This document shows, piece after piece, positions 33,578-43,900 of a stretch of 64,000 nucleotides of DNA. The notes below the pieces were generated by a model that did not search any database, was not told the DNA's origin, and saw only the letters and a program-made list of their open reading frames with translations. This DNA comes from Saccharum officinarum (Eukaryota > Streptophyta > Magnoliopsida > Poales > Poaceae). Within the stretch, counting starts at the first letter, position 1; each line of letters begins with the position of its first letter. The position numbers were made by a program, and so were the translations under genes. The stretch lies in the NCBI GenBank assembly GCA_020631735.1, contig CM036199.1, positions 20,377,553 to 20,441,552 of the forward strand. Direction: 5' to 3'.

Positions 33578-35280
33578 GAACATATGATTAGTTGTTCTGG
33601 AAATCTTGTGAACTGATTTACAGCTTTTGTTCTGATAAAATTTCTGTTTGATTCATAGTACTATCATTTTTCTTATATTCGAGTTCAATGATTTGTACAG
33701 CAGCTACTGCTTGTATCATCTAGATCAGTTCTTGAAGGATTCCTTCGTTGTTTCTGTCGTTTGCTTTCTTTGAGTTGATCGAGCATAGCTTGGGTATGTT
33801 GTTTTTGTTGTTTTGTTCATGTCTGAATTTAACCATGCAATTACGATTTGTATGTTGTTGGCTCAGTTCCAGTGATCTGACGGAAGCTAGTAGATTCTTG
33901 TTAATGGATTTGGTAGTCTGTACCATTACCTTGTGCCCCCAATGTGAACATTGATATGGCTGAATGGGCATCCCTGTTCGTCGCAATGCTTGCTAATTTC
34001 TGGTAATAGTGCATATCATTATTACTTACTCTGTTTAGTTACTTTCTTGAGTGACTAAAACCTTTGGATTTTGCTGTTGAAAATATGATTAGTCAGTCTG
34101 AAAATCATGTGAACTGCTTTGCTTGTTCTAATTGCTTCACATCATTTCAATGATGAGTACAACTACTGCTTTATCATACTGTATTAGTGTTATTAATTTG
34201 TGATAACTGAAGATAATTATACTGCTAAATCTTACTCTTCTGCTGTTGAATTTCAGCTGGATGTGAGTTCTGCTGTGCGTCTAACTCTGGGATCTCATTG
34301 CCATTTCCTGTGTGTGAATACTGATTATACCATGCCTGTCCCTGCATATTGTTTCCAAATCCCTATTGCCATTATGTTTTTCCCCCAATTCCATGTGTGG
34401 TACTAAGTAGCATCACAATTTGCTACTGCAAAGCTTTTCTGTCATGCTTGTATAAGTTGTGTTACTTACAGCTCAATATGCCACCTATTTGTTTTCCACT
34501 AGTTTTCTGTCAATCCCGACCTTTTGTTTATACATCCGGAATTTGCAAGTATTCAAAGTTCAAACAGGGTTCATACGTTTGATTGGCAGAGTTGGAACCC
34601 TGTTTAGCTTCAGTGTCCAGAGTGTGTGCCACATGGTTTCAGACTTTCAGAGTTCGTGAGGCTGAATCATTATCGCTGCACTGCAGAAGTTGTGAACTAG
34701 TGATAGGTAGAGGTCACAAGGACCCCACGAGGTCATTTCTCGAGCGTTAATGTTAACTGTGATGCTTGCTGCTTGTGTTGGTGTCCCTTGTGCTGCATCT
34801 ACAACATTCAGTTTGATAGCGATAAGTCTTCAGAGTTGCTGATACTGTCTTTGATGACTTCATGACTCAGCGTTCGCCAACCTGCGTTCGGAGTAGTTCA
34901 AGCATACGCCATGCCTGTTTAGTTTCCTCACCAGTGTATGAATGAGCTGAACTCTCATAGATTTTTCAAGACAAACCTTTTCGTTGAACCGATTCGGTTT
35001 TGAAGTTAGATGTGAAGAGGCGTATCTGCAGCAACACAAGCCCTGCAGAACGGCATGCGATTTGAAAACCCACAAGAAGTGTGCTCCATCAGATGTGATG
35101 TGAAGGCCTCCTGTGGTTCGTGTCCTGGTGACCGCGAGCGCTGCACCGCTCCGCCTCCAGGCTCCATCTTAGCAGCTCGGATCAAAGACAGAACAAAGCA
35201 CGTGGCAAATTCCGATGCATATATGCCAAATTTCTCTGGTCTGACGTTGCTCTACACTTGTCATAATGACTTGTAGAAGC
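33578..35280 (+). other. RING2 downstream region, second part
   Basis: Resumes after the LINE. Related to 20700-22300 downstream of RING1. No open gene is supported. From 34219 on it is duplicated after the assembly gap. Confidence 0.5.
34860..34990 (-). pseudogene. YSERR remnant, copy downstream of RING2
   Basis: The minus strand reads ..EKSMRVQLIHTLVRKL, NRHGVCLNYSERR and LANAES. It is related to 19245-19400. Also present after the gap at 54334-54464. Source gene unknown. Confidence 0.4.
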
Positions 35281-35941
35281 TACATATTCCTAGAGAGAAA
35301 GAAGGTGGTCCATGTAAAAAACAAGAAGGAGAAGAAATAAAGATGAGGTATGATGAAAGGAAAAGTTTATTTGCAAATCATAAATAGTGATAGTTTGCAT
35401 TATGTAAATAGTAGTCTTAATATTTTCTAATCTATGTGGATCATTTTATTTATACTAGAACCGCTGAAAGTGCTAGGCTGTGCGCCTCAGGTGCCTCTGG
35501 ACAGTGATAGCCTCCGCGCGCGCCAGCCGGCCTCGCCAGTCACCGCGCCAGCATCAGGACAGTGATCGCCTGTGCCTCTAGTGCCGATGCGGATTGCAGG
35601 AGTTCGTGTTTATAAGTTTCTACTACCCGTGAGCTGATCGATGGAATGCTTGCAAATTCAGCGTGGGACGGAGGAGGTTAGAATGGAAGCCAGCGCACCG
35701 CCGAGTGCGGTTACGGATTGGACCGTCTTCACTTTTCCGCTTGGTGACGGGTGGACCGCAGTCCGCAGGCGACGTTAGTCGGTGGTGTACTGGTGTCTAG
35801 GTTGTCAGTTTTGCAATTGAAAAACAATTTCTCTCTCTTTTTTTCCCCAGGAAGCAAAATGCTGGAGGTACAGCTTGACCATGTATCAACTTATTCAATT
35901 ACAACATCAGGATGCCATATATTTGAAACAGATAAGCAATG

Positions 35942-36200
35942 CACTTCCACCGTTCCACGATAGAAGTCGTTATAGGATGCGTGTAAATTAACTTTCTCAG
36001 CTTTGACTAGTTTCGTAAAAAATGCTTATAATATTTATATCTCCAAATAAGATTATTATGAAAGTATATTCAACAATATATCTAATGATACTAATTATGT
36101 ATTATAAATATTAATATTGTTTTTATATAATTAGTCAAAGTTGAAAAAAGCTGACTTCTCGGGAAACGAGAATGACTCATATTTTAGGACAGAGGGAGTA
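35942..36200. mobile_element. Stowaway-type MITE upstream of RING3
   Basis: The right end ATTTTAGGACAGAGGGAGTA is a typical Stowaway terminus. The left end CACTTCCACCGTTCCACGA is a degenerate partner. The AT-rich interior contains ATCTCCAAATAAGATTATTA, recurring in related MITEs at 48044 and 50417. Second copy at 55415-55673. Confidence 0.7.
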
Positions 36201-37220
36201 CGTACTATATACATAAGGAAATGCTCCCGCATCCGGATGGACGGACGAATCGGACCATCCCGCCTCGCCTACGTTGTGTGCCGCATGCCCCAGCTCGCGC
36301 AGCCACCCCCTCCCCCCAAGTCCCCCTCTTGTCGCCGATGTGCTCCATCCGCCGGCGAGATGCCCACACCGGACTTCCGCGCCACCGTGAGCCCTCGCCC
36401 GGAGTCGCGCCTCCTACTGCAGCTGCACTCCATCCGCCGGCAAGATGCCTGCGCCGGACCTCCACGCTGCTGCGAGCTCCATGCGCCACCGCCGACCTCC
36501 GCACCGCCACGAGCTCCCTGCGCCGCCGCCAACCTCCGCGCCGGCGTCGAGCTCCGCAACGACGAGCCTTCATTCATCCGGGTAGCAAGGTGACATTGCG
36601 CTAAAAACGCATGTTGCAAACGTATGTTTTAAGTGTTTCAGAAGTTTCAGAGTTACGTTGCAAGTGTTTTATATCGATGTTGCAAAAGTAGATCGGGATG
36701 TGGCACATGTTGCAATGGCTATACACGTATGTTTCAAATGTTTTATCTATTTTAGACGTATGTTGTAAGTGTTTCATCTGAATGTTGCAAAAATAGATCT
36801 GGATGTTGCATATATATATATGCAAGTATTTCAAGTGTTTTCATACGTATGTTGTAAGTATTTTTTATCTGGATGTTGCAATGTTTTTAATGGCTACACA
36901 CGTGTTTTCAAGTTTTTTCTGTAAGCGTTTCAGCTGATTCAGACGTATGTGGCAAGTGTTTCATCTAAATGTTGCAAAGGTAGATTAGATGTTGCACATG
37001 TTGAATATGACCCACTTGCCACCTGCTGCAGGTGCTAAGGCGCCGAGCGGGCAGACGGTCCTCACGTGCGGTTGGACAGCGCAGAAAACATTCAAGGGCG
37101 TGGGCCCACATGGGCACGCAAAACGAGTAGGCGCGGGATACGGGATGTGGAGAAACAGGCTAGCACGCGCGGGCTTCCGGACGCGGACGTTGCTTCGGGC
37201 ATCTCCGATATACATAACCG
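36201..37220. repeat. GC-rich segment plus iterated ATGTTGC repeat
   Basis: 36220-36600 is GC-rich with open frames in several phases and no domain. 36600-37000 holds a degenerate array in which ATGTTGCAA, AAGTGTTTCATCT and CAAAAGTAGATC recur about every 40-80 bp. The arrangement is familiar from interspersed, non-autonomous repeats in grass genomes; I cannot assign a superfamily with certainty. It ends about 400 bp before the RING3 ATG. Second copy at 55674-56693. Confidence 0.55.
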
Positions 37221-37606
37221 ATAGTTCGTTGACCACCTCTCCATTTTAATCCAAGCTTCGCCTCCCCTGCCATGTGCCCTGCCCCGGTGAAACTGGCTCA
37301 CTGCCATGACCGAACCACCCGATCGCCTACGGAATGCAGAGTTCACTTTCATGCTCGGCCGACGTAGCCACATTGTGCGTCCAGCGTCGATGTACGGCTG
37401 GCATCGGGGAAGTGAGACGCCTGGCATAACCAACTAGCAAAGCAGGCAGGCAGGCAGAGGCAGAGGCTGGAGGCAGCCACCCACAAAGCTCCCACAGTGC
37501 AGAATCCACGAGCAACGCAGAGAACAAGAGAGCGAGAGCAAGACGAGTCCATAGGCCATATCAAGAGAGAGCGAGAAAGAGTCAGGCCGGGGCCAGAGGC
37601 ACCACC

Positions 37607-38149
37607 ATGGCCGACGACATCAGCGTCGGCCAGGCCATCGCCGTCGTGGCCGTGGGCAGCGTCTCCATGCTACTCATCGTCGGCGCGAGCTTCTGGGCCA
37701 TGGAGGCCTGGCACGCCGGCCGGCTAGTGCGAGGCTGGCGGTGGCTCCAGGTCATGGCGCTCGGCGGCGTGACGACCCTGCGGCGGCCGCTGAGCTACAA
37801 CTGTGCCATGTGCCAGTACAGCTTGGACGCCCACGAGGAGGTGCGCACCCTCTCCTGCAACCACGTGTTCCACTGCCGCGAGAGCGACAGGTGCAGGGAC
37901 GGCATCGACAGGTGGCTCATGAAGGAGAGCATGATCTGCCCCATCTGCCGCAAGACCCCCTTCCCCGTGCTGCCGTGGAAGGCGCGCCCGCCGCCGTCGT
38001 CGCCGGCGCCCTCGGGTTCAGCGGAGCCACCACCAATGCCGGTGTCGTCGTCGTCGGGGTTCGTGGAGCCACCACTGACGCTGCTGGCCCCGGAGTTGGA
38101 GGAGCCGCTGCCGTCGTCACCGGGGCTGGCGGATCCGCTACTACTGTAG
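37607..38149 (+). CDS. RING3: membrane-anchored atypical RING-H2 protein (180 aa)
   Basis: Intronless, with the ATG in CACCATGGCC (good plant context). The transmembrane segment spans residues 8-30 and LGGVTTL 52-58. The RING is C66, C69, C84, H86, H89, C90 or C96, C111, C114, followed by RKTPFPVLPWK and a Pro/Ser-rich tail ending in three leucines. It shares with RING1 and RING2 the seven-residue insertion before ID.WL, so the spacing is a family trait and not an error. Predicted membrane-bound ubiquitin ligase; target unknown. PPO2 starts 2.7 kb downstream on the same strand. An identical protein is encoded at 57080-57622. Confidence 0.8.
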   Translation: MADDISVGQAIAVVAVGSVSMLLIVGASFWAMEAWHAGRLVRGWRWLQVMALGGVTTLRRPLSYNCAMCQYSLDAHEEVRTLSCNHVFHCRESDRCRDGIDRWLMKESMICPICRKTPFPVLPWKARPPPSSPAPSGSAEPPPMPVSSSSGFVEPPLTLLAPELEEPLPSSPGLADPLLL

Positions 38150-40471
38150 TCATCGCAGTAGACATACATGGTCAGGCTTCGATCGATACAATGGCCAACA
38201 ACCCAGATATGGGGGATAAGTTCTTGAATCTTGAGAGAGGTTCTTTCAATGATCTCCTCGTTATTCTGTTTCTAGCATTCTTGGAAACTAATCGAATCCT
38301 GCGTGTAATTGTGAATATGCCATGTCGTCCCTGCTGTCCATGTGGTTTTGTGTATTACGCACATTCCCTGCATTAGTGCATTATTATGCAGACCCTTGTG
38401 ACAAGCACATTCCGTCATTCCCCCATCGTTAATCGCCACTGATTTTAATGCATGATGCTCGTTGCGTCCGCTGCTGACTTGCCCTTTCTGACGCTTTTAT
38501 GCTTTGTTGTTTCTATCCCGTGTGTTGCTTATGCACATTGCACCGTTGTCTCTTGGTAATGTTGGTACGTTGCCTAAGATATTGATGCACACGGAGATAT
38601 TGTGACGTAAACCGTCAGAAATGCACATCGCCGCGTGCCATTTCTAGGCTGCTCCACGTCATTGATGCGTGGCATATTGGCAGGGTGGCTGTACCGTGCA
38701 TAAGGTCCCGTGGCCTTAGTCTAGACACACAAATGAGTGAAAGTTAACCTTTTTTTTAAAAAAAAGAAGAGTTCTGGCCTATAGATCGCACCCAATAGTC
38801 CTTACAATTTTTCAACCCATGCTGACTACATTAAAAAAAGATAAGAGCAAACCAAATTATACAAAAAAACAAAAACAAATTCTATTATTGTTTGTCCATG
38901 CATTCTTAGCGGAAATATCCAAAACAAAGCGAGTCTTAGAGCAAGACATATACATCATATTACTGAATAGGAGAAGTCTAACACAGAATAATAATCATCA
39001 AACATGACTAGATAACATCATTTTAGAGAAGCTAATAAAATGTTTTGCATGAGACTAACTAAAATGGAATGAATAGTCGGTTCTAAAACTCTAGCAAAAT
39101 TAACTTGTAAAAGGTGCGGAATTCAAATGGTTGACTACAATATGATTGGACCCCAAGACTCAAAGTCACAACAACACACTACCCCAGAACTCAAAGTCTC
39201 AACTATGCCAACACCTTATGTCTAGATCAAGATTTGCAATCACAGGGTGACTAGCAAGCAAAAGTAATTTTAAGAATATAAATTGCGCATAACAAAGAAG
39301 CTTAAGTGGACAAAACACAATGAATACACTGATTTTTTTTACCTGATCTCGCTGCTCCATAATTAAATAGCTCAATCTCACTAGATTGGTTCTTCACCGA
39401 AAGAGCTTGATCTTTAGCATGATTCAGTAATAAACTTTAACCTCAATTCCATAGTTGCACTTCACTAATCAAGTAAGACGTGCACAAAACTTCTCATAAG
39501 CAAAAACACCGCACCTCTCATAATATTCATGAAAGCATCATTGATTTTACCACCTCCAACTTTTAACAAACAATACTGCTACACCTTCTTCGTGGCATGG
39601 TCAGTCGGGTCCATCATGCATCACATTTTGTCATGGCACACAAGAAGGTGAAGGTCAATGGGGAGCTTGCAAGACAAGTCGGTCGACACAAGTAGAGCGA
39701 GAGGGTCACGCATGGTGGTGACCTAGACAAAGACAATTTCTTTCCAATGATGCGCCTGAGGCCAAGCAATGCAAGATGCAATGTAGTCATGGTATTGTTT
39801 TACACCATATATAGAGGACATACACGACAAACCTTAAGGCGTTGACATGAAAAGGTCAGTTGGTGGGATGGATAGACCCAAGGCTGGAACTTCAACCCTA
39901 ACTTATGGGTTGTTTTTTAATTTATATGGCCTTTCTAAAGGAAATACTAGATTGCATCAGATTTTACCTTAGAAGGATCGTTATGCAACTTCTGTGGAGT
40001 ATGGAAAGAATCCAGAAGTGTTTGGTTGGCCGCCACCAGCAGCCACAACATCTTGCTATGTTGTTGTTTGGTTGCTTATTTAAATTTGGTTTGCCATAGA
40101 TTTTTGTACAAACTCCTAGTAGCATTTTCGCCACACATGTGACGTGAGTGTTTGCCACCACAGTCTATGTCACTGCCATAAACTCTGGCGCTTGGCGTGG
40201 TTTGCTGCGGCCTTCGTAGCTAACATTCTTGGACTTCGGACTGTGGTTCTACACTCCTGCTTCCACTTATTTTGCTAGCTTTGTGCTTCCTTGATAACAA
40301 CCAGCCAATGGACTGAGCTCCATAATCAGCCCATGGATCCAACTAGGGTAAGTATTGGAGTAAAATTTTCTTTAGCAAGTGTGGATTTGGATTGGATTTA
40401 GCAAAATTTTCTTTAGTAAGAGTTTTGTTCATATCTTTCTTCTCCTCCAAGTCATACTTGATCAAGCTCTT
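38150..40471. other. Intergenic between RING3 and PPO2
   Basis: The first 250 bp resemble the RING downstream regions (GAGAGGTTCTTTCAATGATC). The rest is AT-rich with only short frames and no recognised element. Confidence 0.5.
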
Positions 40472-40595
40472 GTCAGTTGTATGTCGTGACTTGTGGTTGG
40501 AAGCGTCGCCGCGATTGTCGTGACTTGTGGTTGGAAGCGTCGCCGCGATTGTCAGTTGTATGTCGTGACTTGTGGTTGGAAGCGTCGCCGCGAGT
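40472..40595. repeat. 34-bp minisatellite upstream of PPO2
   Basis: The unit beginning GTCGTGACTTGTGGTTGG and ending GCGTCGCCGCGATT occurs three times (40483-40516, 40517-40550, 40562-40593). The last two are separated by 11 bases, GTCAGTTGTAT, which also precede the first. It lies 240-365 bp before the first PPO2 ATG. Identical arrangement at 59945-60068. Confidence 0.9.
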
Positions 40596-40835
40596 TTCAG
40601 GCTTTCAGCGATACCAGCCGTGCGAAACGGCGTGCGAGACCCACCGAAAAAGGCACCATTTGACCTTCGCAAAATCCATTTCGAGTTTTCGACTTGAAAG
40701 ACGGCGCGCGACTAGTCCACTCTCCATCCCTTCCCCAGTTCCCCCACCTCCAGGGTCCAGGCTCCAGCAACTCCGATCCGTGCACAAGGCAACAAGAAAA
40801 TCCCCATCCCCGTCCAGTTCCAAACCCCAACTCAA

Positions 40836-40934
40836 ATGCTCGCTTGGACTGCCACCGCCGCCTCCACTTCGTCCCACTCCAATCCTTATCGCCCCACCTC
40901 CGCGCGCCCCCGCCTACGTCCGGTCCTCGCGATG
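40836..40934 (+). promoter_or_regulatory. PPO2: Two in-frame PPO2 start codons
   Basis: ATG at 40836 and again at 40932, in frame and 32 codons apart. The intervening peptide ([15 protein letters not shown].. rich in Ser, Arg and Pro, no acidic residue) looks like a transit peptide. In spinach PPO2, alternative starts are known to send long and short forms to plastid and mitochondrion; applying that here is inference. Confidence 0.6.
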
Positions 40935-43900
40935 GCGGGCTGCGACGACCCCCGCGCAGCGCCCGCCAGGTCGGTCGCCGTCATCGGCGCCGGGGTCAGG
41001 TGAGCGAGCGCCCTTTCACTCTCCGAGCCTCGGGTGTGAGTATTTTGGTATGTATTTGTGCCTTCGAGGCGTTTGATGAAATGGTGCTGGGGTGGGGTGC
41101 TCTGTGCCTTTTTGCAGCGGGCTGGCGGCGGCGTACAGGCTCAGGAAGAGCGGCGTGAACGTGACGGTGTTCGAGGCGGCCGACAGGGCGGGAGGAAAGA
41201 TACGGACCAATTCCGAGGGCGGGTTTCTCTGGGATGAAGGAGCTAACACCATGGTGAGAGCATTTCGGTTCTGCTGACAATTTGATTGCTTCAGTTGTGC
41301 CATTCTGCATAGCTGCTTGCATCCGCGTGACTTTGATTGTGCCATTAGGCAGTAGTCAGTAAGGTGACCCAATTGAACAACCTCCTTGTTTTGTGTGTAG
41401 ATTGGTTATAAGGCCAGCAGCAGTGGCGGAGCTGGCAAAAATCTGCGCTTAGGGCCAGTATCTAAGTGCCTAAGCAACCTATAATAGACCCACATACCGA
41501 ATTATAATTCACAAAAGCAATGGATAAAATACGTAATTTAGAAGATATCTCAATTCTCAATTCAACTCACGATTATGCAACAAACATGATAAAAATATGA
41601 TGTTGTACAAAATAAGTATCTAATTATGTACCATTATGTGATTCATCCATGCCTATCATATCATCTACATTAGCAAGTGAACTTGAACCTATACACGAAG
41701 TTTGAACATTTAAAATCAGTAAGGGATGCAATATAAAACTAAAATTTATTAGTGAACAAAAATGGATAACAGGGAACATAACATACTGGAGAATAAAATG
41801 GAGTATTAGTTCTTTTCATTGTGTAATTCTAGTAGAAGTCTACAAATTGCAGCATAAATAACTCATGAATTCAATTTGTTCAATTGAAAATTTGAAATAG
41901 AGAGGATTGGACCTGAACGTAGAGTTTGTCTAATTGGGGGAAATCAGGAGGAAATGAGGAATGAAACACTGCCTTCATTACTTGTTTGGTTTCCACCTGC
42001 AGCATTGCACACCAGCAGTACAGCACCGGGAGACCACCTCTCTGCATCTCCTGCACTGCTGGACCAGGCGACCGGCACCACAGGACCCATTCGTTTGCAG
42101 CCTCGCTGGGCATTGGTGGAGCTGGTGTCTAGGTCTGGCCTCTAGGTGCTGTGTCCAGGTTGGGGTGGCACTATTAAAGGTCCAGCCACGTCGCCTCTAG
42201 GGTTAGCTAGCGCCCGGCTAGTGGGAGTGACCGAGGGAGGGACTGTGAGAGCCGAGCAAGTGGGTGGTGGGCAAAACATGCACCTGGGCGAACCACGACC
42301 GGCCTATCTGCTTGAATTAGCAATAGCATGTGACTTGATGACTCGGCTTATAACTGATGGACTTCTATTGCTATGCTAGGCCACACCTTAGACCAATTTA
42401 TAGGAAACCTGACCATGGTTTTTGAGGCGTCGCCTAGGCGTTGAGGCGTACCCCAGGCGCTGCAGGACAACACAGGGTTTTAGTTACGCGACATCGCCTA
42501 GGCGTCCAGGCGTACCCCCAGCGCCACAGGATGTCGCAAAGCCTCAAAAACCATGAACATGACTAGGCCTAGAATTAATGAGGGTATAAGAGAGGTTTTG
42601 GGCCCACGCCTAGGGCCATGGCCCTAGTGGCCCGAGGCATGTATCCACCCGTGGCTAACAGATTAGTGGATGAGGTTACTTGATTTTTTGCCTGCAGACA
42701 GAAGGTGAATTGGAGGCCAGTAGACTGATTGATGATCTCGGTCTACAAGACAAACAGCAGTATGTATGTGCAAATGTTGCCCACGAAGCATTCCTTGTTT
42801 TTTAATGATGTCTTTGATCTGTTTCCATTTCATTTAGCTGATGGTTCAATATCTGTTTCAGCCTAACTCCCAACACAAGCGTTACATTGTCAAAGACGGA
42901 GCACCAGCACTGGTAAAAGGGCTTTGATGTAATCATGCTTGTCTCTCTTTTCTTCCTGTATTCTGCCTCACCTTTGAATGTCCTGCCTTTTGGTCTCATA
43001 AGATTCCTTCGGATCCCATTTCGCTAATGAAAAGCAGTGTTCTTTCTACAAAATCAAAGGTATGTTCAGGCATTGAGTACAAACTGTTGACTAACAAAAT
43101 ATCATAACATTGCTAGTATCAATGCTTACCACCATTAATTGAAGTAGTTACTTTGAGTTAACTACTTGATAAATTCTTATATTCCTTCGTTTTTTTACTT
43201 CAAGCTGTGCATTTATAATTTTTGGTGATTATGTCATTTTGTTTTAACTGAATTATGTTTTATCTTTGGCTCTTTGCAGATTGAGTTATTTTTTGAACCA
43301 TTTCTCTACAAGAAAGCTAACACAAGAAACTCTGGAAAAGTGTCTGATGAGCATTTGAGTGAGAGGTGAACCTTCATACTCTTCATGTCTTGCATTGATA
43401 TGAAATTTAAAATTGCAATCATATATCAATATATCATACTAGTATTATTTTCTTTAAGTAAGTCTTGAGCTATATATCTTATACCTATTGTTTCCTCAGT
43501 ATTCTCAAATTCTGAATATCAGTATATTATGGTATCCCATATATTATACACCATTGCAATATTTTCTTTTGAGTGTGGAGATGATAGAATTATCATGTTT
43601 GAAAACATTTGCAGTGTTGGGAGCTTCTTTGAACGCCACTTTGGAAGAGAAGTGAGTTATCTTTTCTGGAAGGAACTATGGATCAATGACTGAAAGTTAA
43701 CAGCTTCGGTCAACATCAGAATGAGCCATGGCTAAGAACATGTAAATTTCTTACAGGTTGTTGACTATCTTATTGATCCATTTGTAGCTGGAACAAGTGC
43801 AGGAGATCCAGAGTTACTATCTGTGAGTTGCTATGCTCTTTCATATTTTTTTTGGCGTTTATGGATTTTAGATATGCATATTGCTTTGTATTCTCACAGT

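Noticed and set aside
36141..36593. 150-codon plus-strand frame, also present at 55614
   Set aside because: It begins inside a Stowaway MITE and continues in a repeat; indels between the two copies change its reading, as expected of non-coding DNA.
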